A DNA stretch of 64,000 nt from Sabellastarte sp. h YS-2021 (Eukaryota > Annelida > Polychaeta > Sabellida > Sabellidae). Location of the stretch: contig OZ024936.1 of the NCBI GenBank assembly GCA_964017235.1, positions 35,734,040-35,798,039 on the forward strand, given 5' to 3'. The position numbers and the translations under genes were made by a program. Below the pieces are notes generated by a model. That model was given only the letters and a program-made list of their open reading frames with translations. It had not been told where the DNA came from and searched no databases. Positions 1 to 12,179 of the stretch are shown here, piece by piece. Position 1 is the stretch's first letter; every line of letters starts with the position of its first letter.

Positions 1-2059
1 TTAAACTATGTGATTGATGGAGCTGAAATCCCATCTGGGAATGCATTATTATGTCCTTTTTACATATGGCGAAAATCAAGGTTTTTAGTAGACATTTAAC
101 CTGTGTATGAGGGCCATAGACACTCGCCCAAGTGCCTTTTTGGACATTTTTTCCGTATTTTGCCCTGTTATTTGGAAATGCTTAGTGTGACAAGTCTTAA
201 ACTGTATTATATATAATTTTTGTTTGTTATGTATGTCCCCCAAAAAGTTTCAGATCTGTAGTTTAATTGCTAAGGTCTCTTTAACAATTGTAAAATGCCC
301 ACAGAAACCCAATTTATGGACATTATGCCACTTTAAAGCCCAGTAACTGTCAAACTATGTGGGTTATAGAGCTGAAATCTTTGAATTTTTAAAAGGAAAT
401 GCCTGTCTATTTAAATTTTGAATATTAATAATGTTATGGCTATCTTAGTCTTTTAAGAACTTATTTTTGTGTGTTATACCTCTGCTTGCTGAGTTTTTCA
501 CTTTTTAAAATGAAACTGGTTAAACGCCGGTTAAACATATTCAAGTAGACAAAATGGACACTTTAAGTGAGCTTTAAGTCCCAATATTAATGAAATTATA
601 TCCGTATGTAGTAAAACTAGGGGATTTTTAACCCTCAACTAGCCCAGTTTTATTCAACTTGCCTCAGTTAATTTTGACACAGCTCCTACAGTTATGAACT
701 CATTTCAGTTGATAATCACATACTTAAAATTCTCAATTCTTTTTGTATTTGAGTACCCCTTTTATATAGATTGTTTGTTTACCATTTATGCTGTAGCACT
801 CCATCTCTTTGAGAGAACATGTAAACTGTGTAAAAAAGAAGTAGAAGATGAGATACATTTTGTTTGTGTTTGTCCAGCTTTAGAGCTGATTCGTATGAAA
901 TATTTCAAAATTTTAAATATAGATAAATCTGAATTATTAATAGATCAATTATCAAGGGTATTAACTCATATGAATGTCAATATGGTTATTAATTTTATTT
1001 TTGATTTGTGGCAAGAAAGAAAAAGTAAAGTATATTGTTAATTTTTATGTATTGAATTGCTGTCTTTATTTACTGTATCTTACCTCAAAATATGTTTGCT
1101 CTGTTTGTTATTAACTCTCTATTTAAAGTGACTTATAAGCCCATATAGGGCTGGGTATTACTTCAATAGTTTTTGTATAATCCTTGTCAACATAATACAT
1201 GTCACTATAATAAACTAATAAACTAAACTAAGTCCCAACCCACATCCCCCACCCGGATTCCCCCCACCCACCTCTGGGACCTCCAGCTATATTGAGTGAC
1301 ACTAAATAAACAAAGGTATTTAATGATATCAGATGAGAAACAAAGACCTCAATGGGGTTGCAGATCTTGTGTAATAGTGAGAGAGGTGTGGAGAATGGGA
1401 GGGGGGTGGGGGTGGGAGGTGGTGGGCTTCATTACATATAACACAAAGGGGAGTCAGAACTGAGATTGTGTCACATATTTAGGTTGCATATATATGGACC
1501 ACATATACAGGTATAGAGGAAATGAATAACTGAAAACAATTTGCAAATTCTAAAAATAATATAATAAAATAATAATATAAATAATTTTTTTTTAAATAAT
1601 ATTTTATTTGTGAACAAATATAGAAACAGATATGCACTTTTGGGATTATGAATTTTAGAATGGACATTGAATCATCAATCATTTAAATACTTTGAAGGAA
1701 GATTGAAAAGTATGATGAGTTGAGTTAAAAATAATATTTTATTTGTCAACAAATATAGAAACAGATATGCTCTTTTGGGATTATTATTTTAGAATGGACA
1801 TTCAATCATCAATCATTTAAATACTTTGAAAATAGGTTTAGAGTTATCATTGCAGGAAGATTGAAAATATAATTTGAGTTATGTATTCGGCGTCTGGGGA
1901 TACACCATCTTCCTTGGAAGATATAAACAGAGTAGATTGATGTGCTGAAGTTCATATAATAATGGGTAATTATGTTTTTAAAAATTCCCGATCAAAACCT
2001 GTGGCGTGAGTGATGACCTGTCTGGGGATATGTTGGCGCCGAGTTGGCCCAATCTAGTT
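1..2059 (+). mobile_element. Element E1, copy C (3' part; 5' end outside window)
   Basis: Nearly identical to 36900-38509 and 58650-60240, apart from a LINE insertion at 796-1229 that the other copies lack. It ends with the E1 3' signature: the inverted arm GTCTGGGGATAT (2020-2031), a stem-loop at 2033-2052, then CTAG at 2054-2057 followed by TT. It contains a ~155 bp tandem duplication (about 1590-1830) and parts of the ~320 bp internal repeat of E1. No coding potential of its own; short ORFs here are AT-rich noise. Confidence 0.85.
796..1229 (+). mobile_element. 5'-truncated non-LTR retrotransposon (LINE) inserted in E1 copy C
   Basis: The two other E1 copies run uninterrupted through this point (ATGCT joined to CAACCCAC at 37683 and about 59415); here 434 bp intervene. 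Reading frame +1 up to the stop at 1039-1041 encodes the last ~80 residues of a reverse-transcriptase protein, with the C-x2-C...H-x4-C knuckle (CKLCKKEVEDEIHFVCVCP) typical of LINE C-termini (zf-RVT). About 190 bp of 3' UTR and a TAAAC-like repeated tail follow (about 1208-1228). Strong 5' truncation is usual for LINE insertions. No clear target duplication seen; clade not assigned. Confidence 0.75.
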
Positions 2060-2764
2060 TTACATGTAGTGCAATCATTGTTTTGCAATTGTTGTGCTGC
2101 ATATACATTATACAGAATGAGAATCTTTACATGATTGGGCTGAGGCAAATGACATTTATGTTGCTGATTTGAGTGCTTTCTTTGGTAATTTTGTACATAA
2201 TTTCATGTCTGGAAGTGTTAAGATTTGACAGAGACCGAAGGGTTGAATATTCCCAGAATCTCAATCTTTATAACAAAGTGTTTTGTGATGAGAACCTAGC
2301 TGTATTTACAAAGATTCTTAGAATTTTTCTTAGAATTAAACTTTAAGTCTAAGAAAATTCTAAGCCAAGATTTTCTTGTTCTGAGAAAAATAAATTCACA
2401 AAATAATTCTTAGATAAGGATAATTCTCAGAATATGACTAATTCTTGGAATAAGAATCTTAAAGTTTGTGAATACAGACCCAGCTTCATTTTTGCCCCAA
2501 TGAAACAGTTAATCTAAGTTAAAATTTTATTTTGTGTTGTTAATGAGAGTCTAATTGTGAAACCTGTTTCTGTGAAAGTGACGGAGATGGTTGTACACCT
2601 GATCCATGTCCATCTATGTCTTCATATTATTCTAATATACTTTTAAAATTTGTAGCCTTTATGTAACTTTGAAAATGGCATTCAGTCCATCCCATTTTAT
2701 TTATTTTTGAATTTTTGAGGTACATCCTTCTTATTCTATGGTAACATTTTGTATCTGTTGCTAG
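2060..2764. other. Non-coding stretch upstream of the EFHC exons
   Basis: After the end of E1 copy C this is unique AT-rich sequence, probably intron of the EFHC gene, with a small MITE at 2298-2484. I searched it for an upstream DM10 exon and saw none. Confidence 0.5.
2298..2484. mobile_element. MITE with GTATTCACAAA-type terminal inverted repeats
   Basis: The left end CTGTATTTACAAAGATTCTTA and the right end, read in reverse, CTGTATTCACAAACTTTAAG are inverted repeats. The interior is full of TTCTTAGAAT-type self-complementary words. The ends resemble those of the element at 18445-19002 (GGGCCCGTATTCACGAA), so it may be a degenerate relative. Confidence 0.55.
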
Positions 2765-5700
2765 GGACGATGTGCAGTCCACCTTCCCTGGTGTGGTTAT
2801 GGAGTTGACAGACCAGGAAATCAAGCGTTACTTCCAGCCAGTAGACTTTATGATTGGCAAAACCGTCACTCTCTACAGAAGAAGGTATGACGTAACAGAG
2901 TTACAGACAACAAAAAACATCCAAGATTGTAGACGATTCTTTTACAAATGTCAGCAGGTAAAGTGATATATATTAAGCTTGCTGTTTCTGGAGATAACAT
3001 TGCTGGTTTGGTGCAATTCAAACTTTGCTGAAAGCATATGCACTGCCCAGTATTGAAATAAGTAATTTTGCTTTTCCTTGTCTGATGACTGTATACAGAG
3101 AAACCTTGCAATGTTTTAAGAAAACCATTATCTGAATTACTTGTATTTGCAGGTTCCTGATTTATGACATGGATAACTTCACCAAGGCTTTCTACTTCAA
3201 AAACTTCAACATCACAAACTTTGACCTGGTGGACGTGGAGCAAAAGTACAAGGATTTCGCAAAAATGGTAAGATGTACAAGTTGTGATGGTCTTTTTATG
3301 AAGAGTTAAAACAGAGAGTAAATGATGGTTTAACTATGATGATCACTCTGGATATATAAGGTTCTGGTCATGGTCTCAAGTTGTTAAAAGGGATGCAAAA
3401 AATACACCTCTTGTCAGGGTAAATGGTGGGCACTTACTGCCTTCCCTTGTGTGTTGTGATGTGCTTTTTTGAATGAACTTTCACATAACATCTCATCACT
3501 TATTGTCATACTCGGTAAGTAATCTTCAAATTACCTAACAGTGCTGATTGTCCACCCCCACCCCATTAAGGGATGGCTCAGTAAATAACCTTTGTCACCT
3601 GTTCTCTGCATTATTAGGAAATCCCTCCATACAATGGGTTTGGGTCTCTGGAAGACTCGTTGCAGTCCTGTCTGTCACTCATCCCTCAACCACCTAAGAA
3701 GGATTTCATCAAGATGCTGGAGAATGATGGCAAGCAGCTTAGATTTGAGGCCATTATGGTGAGTGGAGATGCTGACTGGCTTATATAGGTTAATAAAACT
3801 AAATTGTGTCAGTACATGCATTTCAAAAGACCAGTGGACATTTATTTATATACTGTAGCTTCATTTTGAATTTTGATTGTCATCACAGAATATAAACCAT
3901 TATGTTACAACGATCATGAATATGTGACACTCAGGTTTATCCACCATAGTGCAGTGTTGTACTCGAGTACATGAACTTGAAGAACACCAGTATGATGAAA
4001 ATATTGTGTGATTCCAGTGTAACTACTGGTCATACTTGTGTTGCTGTCAAATACAAAACATGGAGCTTTTAGATACTCGGAAGCATTAATCAATTCTCCT
4101 GGTAGCCTAATTTTGGTTTCTAAATGTAAGCTTATCTCACTGAACAAACAACCAAAGTTCAGACCTAGGACTTTAGTCAAGACTCCCACTCTGTCCTGGA
4201 GTCCTCATACATAAAGCTCAAATAGTATATTTTTTATATCGGCGCAGGACTCCACAAAGCCCGAGGACCAGGGTCGCCGCTTCATCATCTGTTACCGTCT
4301 CTCTGACGACATGGTTACAATCTATGAGCCACCTGTCAGAAACTCTGGCATCATTGGCGGAAAGTTCCTTGAGAGGACACGAGTTGCCAAGCCTAACTGC
4401 CCACCAGATAGACCAGAGTTCTACGGACCCCAGGACTTCCAGATAGGATCTTGCATAGAAGTCTTTAAACACAGGTATGTGAAGCGGAGGCAAGAGATAA
4501 GTAATTATGTATGGGAATTGAACCCTTACATTTAGAGAGAGTTTGTGATTGGGACAGATATTTAATTAATTATAAATCCGTGGACAAATCTGAAACATAT
4601 TGTGGCCTACAACACAGTGGTGAAAGCTGTATTCATAGGATGAAAAAAAATGGTCAGTTTTCACTTGTAGAAAACTCAATTTGCATTTTGAAATAGCAGT
4701 TTGAACTTTTGAAAGTAATAATTAAAATAACGGCAAAATAATGGGGGCATCACGACTACAAATATTTCATGTTGGCTAATCACCAAGAATTATTCGTGTC
4801 GACACCGAATAACCGTGGAATTTATAAAACTACCAAAAGTCTTAAGTTTCATACTGTAAAAGGCAATGTAAACGATAAATATGTGAAATAAAATGAAAAT
4901 TTATGTCTATAATCTGTAAAATTTAATAAATTTGTGGTTTTTCTGCGACTTTTGATGCATTTTTCTCATACAGGAAGTGGGCGATACAAGAGGTATATGG
5001 TACTTCCGGTTTTACGTAAATGGATAAACAGTACAGAAAACATGGCTGATGTTGGATTTTAAGTTATTTTATGCGGCAATATGGACATATTTGATGGATT
5101 CAGACCTTCTGCCGTCTTGTATTACATTGAGTGATTATTCAAACTTTAAAAATATCTAATCGCACTATTCTAACCCTTGTCAATTAGTTGGCTAGTCGTG
5201 ATGCCCTTACTAAATAATACCACTTTTGTATTGCCTAAAACAAATTTAAACGGGTGCATTGCAGGTTTATCATAACAAATGCAGACCAGTATGTGCTGAA
5301 GTTCATGGAGCAGTACCCATCTCAGTTCCCAGGTGAGTGCATACTTCCACATGTAGAACGTTGAATGTTGCCAGAAGAGATACCCAAGTAATGTGCAACA
5401 CTTGTATTTGATGTATTTAAAAGCTGAAAGCCTGCTTTATACTTAGTCCAGTGTACATAATTGAATGGCAGAATCTGCCATGGCCACTTACTAGTGTAAA
5501 TTTGAATAAACGTCCATATCTGCACAGTAGTATTGCAATAGAACACAGTCTGATTTGTTTTTCAATGGAGTGAAAGGGTAGTTTATAATACTCTGTCAAT
5601 GGTAGCATTTGCTGAGAAAATAGGATTTTTTTTAGTGAGACTAAAACAAGAGTAAAATTGTTGACAAAATGAGGTAACTTTGTCATTTAATGTTAGTGAC

Positions 5701-6991
5701 ACCTAATGTATATCTTCAGGTTCCACTGAAACTTTTGATATGAGCAGTCGTGCAACTAAAAAAATTCAAGTGAACAATATACCACTTTCTTTACAACAGA
5801 CTGTATAATGTGATGGTAATTTTGAAACAAAAAGTGGACATTTTTATCTACACAGGGCATTGTTTAATTTAATTTTGATGTGTTTGTAGAGACCACAGTG
5901 AAAAGTTTACAGGACAAGTTGAGTTCACAGCCACCCCGCAGGTCTGGCATGCCTTCCTCAGTGGGCACAAGAAACTACCAGTAAGTCATTCCACACTGTG
6001 TGCAAACTGATTCCCCAGAGTAATTTGAAAATCAATTCCCTAAAGACTGTAATAGAATGCAACCATGATGAATGTTAAAATCCCAAACGTGTCCTGAATT
6101 TTTTTTGTTTTCAACCGAGGATAAAACTCCCACTGGTGTCCTTAATAATAGTAATAGTAATACTGGAAATCATGCAAACATTCTATGTAGTCTCTGCAGT
6201 GCTGCACTACTGCTTACATTCCTGAACTCCCCAGTTTGACCTGAGCTCTGAAATTCCATGTAAAACTGCATAAAATGCGATCAAATACTTTCGATTGTCA
6301 GTTTAATTTTTTTGTTAAACTTTTTGTGTGTACATGTCAGTTTAAAATACTTTCAATCTATTTTTGATCTTCAGACAAGGTGAGCTGGAAGAGCTTGTAC
6401 AAGAGGTCAAAGGTCAGCTGAAGAAGATTGCCATCACAGCAAGCAACAGGAAAGACAAGGTGTTTTTGGACATTGATATGGACAGACAGGGCTTCATCAG
6501 CAAGGAGAACCTTCAGGAAATGTGTTTGAAGCAGCACCTGCCATCTGATGCTCAGATCATTGACAGGGTGAATACGGAAACTCGAATTTATAGTGGGGGG
6601 AGAGCAAGTACTGAAAATTACAACTGGGTTTTTATTCCTACTAAAGCCTAAGCTAAATTTCATTGTTTAATTAAAAATAAAATCTAAAAGTTTCATCAGA
6701 TTAACTACTTCAGAATTTCTTTTTTTTCCTTGGGAAACTGCTCATTGTCTCAAACAAAATCAGAGAGTAAAAGTCTGGAAAATAAGACCAATTTTAATAG
6801 CAAGCATTTTTGTAACTATAGCTCCTTCTTTTAAAAGACACAAGTTTTATCATGAGTTATTTGAAACATTGTTTTGGTAGCAATGGACTCAGTTTATGTT
6901 GCTGTATTTGTAGCTTGCGGAGGAAATCAGCCCTCAAAACCCTGACCGCATCTCACTAGAAGATCTTCGTGCCTTCCTGGAGAGTGCATAA
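2765..6991 (+). CDS. EFHC1/EFHC2: EFHC1/EFHC2-like ciliary DM10 protein, last eight exons (partial)
   Basis: Exons: 2765-2884, 3153-3267, 3618-3758, 4248-4474, 5265-5332, 5890-5980, 6375-6567, 6914-6991 (stop TAA 6989-6991). All introns are GT-AG and phases agree, giving 343 residues. The first exons encode the end of one DM10 domain (IGKTVTLYRRRFLIYDMDNF); exons 3-5 encode a complete DM10 domain (RRFIICYRLSDDMVTIYEPP, NSGIIGGKFLERTRV, ending ITNADQYVLKFMEQ). A linker and a helical segment follow, then a C-terminal EF-hand region (DMDRQGFISKEN) that keeps Gly6 and Ile8 but has Gln at position 5 and Asn instead of Glu at 12, so calcium binding is doubtful. The family are inner-lumen proteins of ciliary doublet microtubules. 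Human members have three DM10 domains, so the 5' exons (about the first half) must lie before the window. EFHC1 versus EFHC2 is not resolved. Confidence 0.95.
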
Positions 6992-7320
6992 AAACCCCAC
7001 AGTCTGTGACAAAAACTGTGATATGAAACACTTGTATACAAGTCATCCCCTCATCACTCACACTACAACCAAGCAACCCTCCTGTCTTCAGGGGGAAAAC
7101 ACTGCTTCACCAATGTCTGATAACTTGCAACTTTCCTGTTATATCATCAGAAACAAAGACATTTTATCTTGTGATTTTAAGCTGTTTTAATGTCATATAT
7201 TGATGACACATATATACTTTTACAAAGCATGCATTGAACTTTTTGTGACACTTGTTTCTGAGACATCAATATATATTAAGTTATGAATTGTTGAAGTATG
7301 TTATTGTAAATTCTAAAGAA

Positions 7321-7326
7321 AATAAA
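7321..7326 (+). promoter_or_regulatory. Polyadenylation signal AATAAA of the EFHC gene
   Basis: Canonical hexamer 330 bp after the stop codon at 6991; cleavage would fall near 7340-7350. The 3' UTR is then about 350 nt. Confidence 0.6.
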
Positions 7327-7349
7327 GTGTCAAAACAAGAATATTGTTT

Positions 7350-9085
7350 GTGTCCATCACATTGTAAATCATGTCAATACAGTGAAGTACCTCAGTTTCA
7401 GCTCATGTTTTGAGGGTAACTTTGGTGAAACTTTTTGATCTTGCATACCCACTCATCTGAAACTTTGCAATGTGATCAATGTAGAGAATGTGAATAAGTT
7501 GACAAAAACAGCATAGAAGCAATAGTAAGTACTTAGGGATGTTATAAAAGGGCAGCTGGAAGAATCTGTTCACCAAAGCAGAGGAGTAATAACTTTTCAA
7601 GTAATCAAGATTTTTATTTAAGGCCACATGAACTTGCAAGCAATGGAGGCTAGCCTTTTAAACCATATATCCTGAAAACTGTGTGAAAACGGGTGGCTTA
7701 GTTTAATAATAAATACTGTCAAATAATTTATTTCAAAATAACTTGATAAGTACAGGAAATTAAAAGAAGACAAAGGGTCCAGCCCATTTACAAAGCACAG
7801 TAACACAATACACATGCCATTCTTCAGAAGAGATGGTAATGTCATTTGATGTGGAATGATGCAGTAGTTTAACACACATAGGTGCACAAAATGGGACTAG
7901 ATTGCTAACTTAACCATTCCTATCAAATACTTAGAAAACTACAACTAGTAACTTTTCCCCAAAATAACCAAATATAACTCCCAAAGCTGTACAGAAATCA
8001 TATGATTGATATATAGAAACTCGGGCTAGTAATATAAATCTAAATGAGAACTATGGTAAAATTCTTTGTATACATGTTGGCTTTTCTCACAATAGCCATA
8101 AACCAAGCATAATGGAAAAAACAGCCTTGTTTTCGGTATAATTTATAATCTTAAAATAGTTTGTCATGTTAGAACAGCAATATCATCCTCCAAACAATAG
8201 CATACAGCTTCACCTTCATGGTTTACAACCAACAATCATGATAAAATTCTGTCCGTGCCATAGCTTGTTGGGTGTTATTCGTATAACACCATCAATAACT
8301 GTATTTGCTCTAAAATATGGACAAATTCAAACTTTTATGAGATTTGGCTTTAAATCCATCTTCAACATGCTGAACAAGATCCTACAGCAAGAGATAAATG
8401 GGGAAGAGGAAATCTCTGTACACTAGTTCTTGACTGAAATCTACATGAATCCCTGCAAGGAACAACCAACTTGCCAGCTTATACTGGAGCCAGGATTCAA
8501 ACCAAGGACCTGACATATGATAGAGCATGATACCACTGCAGCCTGTGCCTGCCTGACATACCACTCTACTTGCCCTTCACACAACAGTGAGATCCAACTA
8601 TGCCTGCAGTCAAATACATCAGCATGGGAAAACCACATTACAGTAAAGAGGACATAGGAAATCAGCCATCCATATTCATAGCATTAAGAATACATGAATA
8701 CAGAACTTCTCGGCTATTACAAGTGAAAGGCACAAATGTAAATGTATGTGTGCAAATATATGACTCCTACACTATTCCCCAACTTGTTCAGAATATGTCT
8801 GGGTGACAGTGGTGTTCTGTATTCACTGCATTATGAATTAACACACTTGGTGAATATTCAGTTTCAGTTTAAACATAATCACAATAAGTGAACAAAGTTG
8901 TATACATAAAATACAAAATTCCCCTAAAACATGTCACCACACTGCCTACGTGTCACATACAGACTGCCCTGTTATGCTTAACATATGGTCTCCTGCCTTT
9001 TACAGTGACCTCCCTTCATCACTGGTCACTGTAAAAGTCTGCGGTAAACCATTCTTCCCCCATGTTTTATGTGGTCATGCAGTGG
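7350..9085 (-). other. Convergent intergenic region / probable TMEM18 3' UTR
   Basis: Between the two convergent genes. No splice-consistent coding sequence was found. Read on the minus strand it follows the TMEM18 stop codon and contains AATAAA-type signals (forward TTTATT, e.g. near 7613), so part is probably TMEM18 3' UTR. It contains a degenerate SINE at about 8440-8600. Confidence 0.4.
8440..8600 (-). mobile_element. Degenerate tRNA-derived SINE
   Basis: On the minus strand there is an A-box-like TAGAGTGGTA (forward 8560-8569) and, about 60 nt downstream, a B-box-like GGTTTGAATCCTGG (forward 8491-8504). The clearer SINEs at 12496, 16545 and 24655 have the same arrangement. No target duplication is recognisable, so it is an old copy. 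Confidence 0.55.
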
Positions 9086-11975
9086 TCAGTCTTGTTTCTT
9101 GTCAAGCCACTCTTTTACCCGGCTGTCACCAGCTTCTTTCTGCTCTCTTTTCTCCTTCTCTCCCTTGTGATATCTTGCCTTGGCACGTTGAGCCCTCACC
9201 AGCCAATGGTAAGCCTCATGCAGCCACACTATCTGTAAAAATACATTAGAAGTTAAATGGAGAAAACCTACCAATGGCAGGCCTCGTGCAGCCACACTAT
9301 CTGGACAAATATAAGTGAAATGCGGCAAAACCTGCCAATGGTACGCCTCATGCAGCCACGCCATCTTATACCAGGTATACTGAACACAAACCCAGTCTAT
9401 GGTAAGCATTGTGAATACCAAGATAAACCGAGCAAACACCTATGTTAAACGTTCTGAAGCCATACCATATGTATAAAGTAATAATATATAATATATGGTA
9501 TGAAAAGTATCAACCCATCATGTACTCTTACAAGGTAAACAGAGACACCGAATAGCTACTTTACCTACATAAAACAAGAATGCTACAAAAGTAAACAGGG
9601 CATGAACCACCTACTGGAACACAGCTTACAGACACCTAAGTATACACCAACTGCTGAGGTTTGTGAACAGCTGAAAGTGGTAATCTGTGAACTATCTGCT
9701 GACTACACAAATATACTTTACGTTTATTTTCATCTTAAACTTAACTAATTCTTATAGTTTTTCTTGTGATCATTAAAGACAGCACATTCTTCACCAGTCA
9801 AGGAAAAATGAAAACTGCTTTAATGTAGTATTAACTTTTCTAGAGTGTGGTATGTGATCAAAGAAAGTAATTTATCATTAAATATTTAACGGAATTTCTC
9901 TCACCAGAAAGACAATGGAGTTGATCAACAATGGAGTGGACAGGACAACTGAAATAAACAGCCCATTACCATCAAAGTACTGCTCTCTCGAAAATAACCT
10001 GAAACACAATACATCTGATCCCTGTAACCAAAAACACAGATATGAAGTTCACATGATATGAAAATTAAATGCAAATCACAGACAACTCATGCCACTTACT
10101 TGTCAAAGAAAGAACCAGCGTAACAAAATTTATGCTGTTTATAAGTTCTTTAATTTGACTTGGCCTGTGTGATATTTTTCTCTCCAAATTATATTTACAC
10201 TGATTCATCTTGAACAACTGCAGATATTCTTCCGAGTTTTTCTTTACAGCAGGTTATTTCACAGAAAGAAAAATTAAGAACTAATACTGACATTATTATG
10301 ACCTCATTATATACTACAAATACTGAGAGGAGTTTGTGAACAATTGAACACTAAAAATAATCTTACCTGTAATTACTGGCTGCCCATTCATTTATGTTTT
10401 CTGAAGCATACACGGTTATCACTGAAAAATTGAAACACTTTTTAAAAGATAAAATACAAGTATACATATTTTATATTATCTGTTGAACCATGTATCTGAT
10501 CTAAATGAGGGAAATTACATGTCAGGTAATAAATCATGATTTTTTCATTAAAGAAACATGTCTCAAATATGGCAGGTTAACTCACTTTGGCAGAGCCAAA
10601 GATAAAGGTCACACGATGATGTTGCACACCCACACTACCCAATCAATGTGCCTATCAAGTATCAACTTGCTACACCTTAAGGTCTAAGATATAGCCCAGA
10701 CAAGAAATTATACATCAAGGTCACTACAGCAAGGTCAAATGTCAAATCAAGGTTACACCATGATGTTGCACATCATCTTTCTACACCTTACGGTTTCAGA
10801 TATAGCCAGGACAATATTTTATAGGTCAATGTCACTACAGCAAGGTCAAAGGTCAAATCAAGGTCACACCATGACATAGCACACCTACAACCCCCAACCA
10901 ATGTCTCTATCAAATATCAACTTCCTTACACTTTTTGAGATATACCCCGGACAGATATTATAGTTCAAGGTCACTACGGCAAGGTCAAAGGTCAAATCAA
11001 GGTCACACCATGATGTTGCAGACCTACATCCCCTAACCAATGTCCCTACCAAGTATCAACTTCCTACACCTTACGGTTTCTGAGATATACCCCGGACAAG
11101 ATATTATAGGTCAAGGTCACTACAGCAAGGTCAAATCAAGGTTACACTATGACAGTGCACGCCTACAGCCCCTAACTAATGTCCCTACCAAGAATCAAAT
11201 TCCTACACATGATGGTTTCCGTGACATGCCCCAGACAAGATTTTTAAACTCAAGTTCACTACGGCAAGGTCAAATCAAGGTCACACCATGATGTTGCACA
11301 CCTACACCCTTAACCAATGTCCCTACCAAGTATCAACTACCTACACCTTATGGTTTCTGAGATACAGCCTGGACAAAGTTTTTCCCACTCGACTGCCCAT
11401 CCGGACACCATGGGTGAAAACAATACCCCTACAGCCCTTAAGGGCTGTGGGGTAAAAAGTGACCACACCTTAGTGGCAACAAATGTTGGATGTCTTTAGA
11501 TGACTGTAAATGTGCAATACCAAAGGCACTTGAAGTGCTGTATTATCACCCAAAATGTTACATTTTTGAAAGAGTTCAACTTACAAGAGTCTAATTCATT
11601 TACTTTAGTTTATTTTTCAAGCATACTATGAAATGGTGATAAAACACTTTACACAATATTCTATTGCGAGACATTTTTTTAAAATAGTTTTCTATTTATT
11701 TCTATGAGCAGAGTATTATATCTTTGGAGTAAATAGTACCAAAAAACAAGAAACAAGTTTACTTTCTTTACATCTTTAAAATATTTATCATTATGATCAT
11801 TCTTTGTCTCAACTAAAGGTTTACGCAAATAATAAAGCTTATATGACATACAGTATATGCAAAACAGAAATATCTGGAAGTTGTGAAGCTGTGTAATGAT
11901 GGACACGCATGTCAGAAAACCAGCAAAGAAGTGAAAAGCAATAAGTCCCCACAGCCAAGGATCAGTCCAGTCAAT
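9086..11975 (-). CDS. TMEM18: Transmembrane protein 18, four coding exons (first exon not found)
   Basis: Minus-strand exons: 11975-11852 (IDWTDPWLWGLIAFHF..., first membrane helix), 10421-10367 (ITVYASENINEWAASNY), 9998-9905 (FSREQYFDGNGLFISVVLST, second/third membrane part) and 9232-9086 (IVWLHEAYHWLVRAQRAK, ending in a charged tail WLDKKQD and TAA). Introns are GT-AG, phases agree, and the 420 nt give 139 residues plus stop. The family is a small multi-pass protein of the inner nuclear membrane; the Lys/Arg-rich C-terminus is reported to bind DNA in mammals. The tail here is about 20 residues longer than the human one. The exon with the start codon, expected to encode about 20 residues upstream of the Ile-Asp-Trp motif, was not identified. 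The open frame upstream of 11975 is intron: it runs into a repeat relic (12018-12050) and has a good TTTCAG acceptor. Confidence 0.93.
9205..9366 (-). repeat. Three tandem copies of the last TMEM18 exon's acceptor and start
   Basis: A ~32 nt block reading AGTGTGGCTGCATGAGGC on the minus strand occurs at the true exon start (9232 downward), again from 9300 downward and again from about 9364 downward, spaced 68 and 64 bp. The middle copy keeps an AG acceptor (TTTGTCCAG). The true exon is chosen because only it stays open to the end of the protein; the middle copy meets a stop after 10 codons. Confidence 0.85.
10597..11452 (-). repeat. Tandem ~135 bp repeat rich in AGGTCA, ending in a hairpin
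   Basis: Units begin with AAGGTCACACCATGATGTTG near 10606, 10739, 10859, 10999, 11139 and 11277 (six copies, periods about 120-140 bp), inside a TMEM18 intron. Each carries several AGGTCA words, some as AGGTCAAAGGTCA. The block ends with an 11 bp stem (CCCC-T-ACAGCCC / GGGCTGTGGGG, loop TTAA, 11426-11452), like the terminal hairpins of the array elements elsewhere in this window, so it is probably the end of such an element in minus orientation. Related sequence, opposite orientation, at 25160-25310. Confidence 0.8.
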
Positions 11976-12017
11976 CTGAAACAGAGAATGATAAAGATCT
12001 AATTTAGTCAGAACAAG

Positions 12018-12050
12018 ACAACTGCTGCAGTGTTTATCTCCCACCATGTA
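12018..12050 (-). repeat. Relic of the E4 terminal sequence
   Basis: The minus strand reads TGGTGGGAGATAAACACTGC, matching the E4 end (minus-strand CGGTGGGAGATACACACCGC at 53750-53780). It lies just upstream of a TMEM18 exon. Confidence 0.55.
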
Positions 12051-12179
12051 TTAAGACGAGCAATCAGTGACAAGCAATCAGTGACCATGAACAGGCTGTG
12101 TCAGATGACTTTGTGTTTTGAGCTTCAGAGCACAAGTGACAGTAAAGTAAAGGATTAAAAATAGCAATGACTAATTTGA

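Noticed and set aside
1479-1682. Conserved 67-codon ORF (minus), present also at 37928-38131
   Set aside because: Conserved only because it lies in E1 copies; AT-rich, no domain, no selection signal visible.
9257-9448. Plus-strand ORF over the TMEM18 last-intron repeats
   Set aside because: Antisense shadow of the exon-derived tandem repeat.
11976-12047. ATG-initiated extension of the TMEM18 exon upstream to 12047
   Set aside because: The extension is part of a repeat relic (E4 end) and a good TTTCAG acceptor lies exactly at the conserved boundary, so it is intron.
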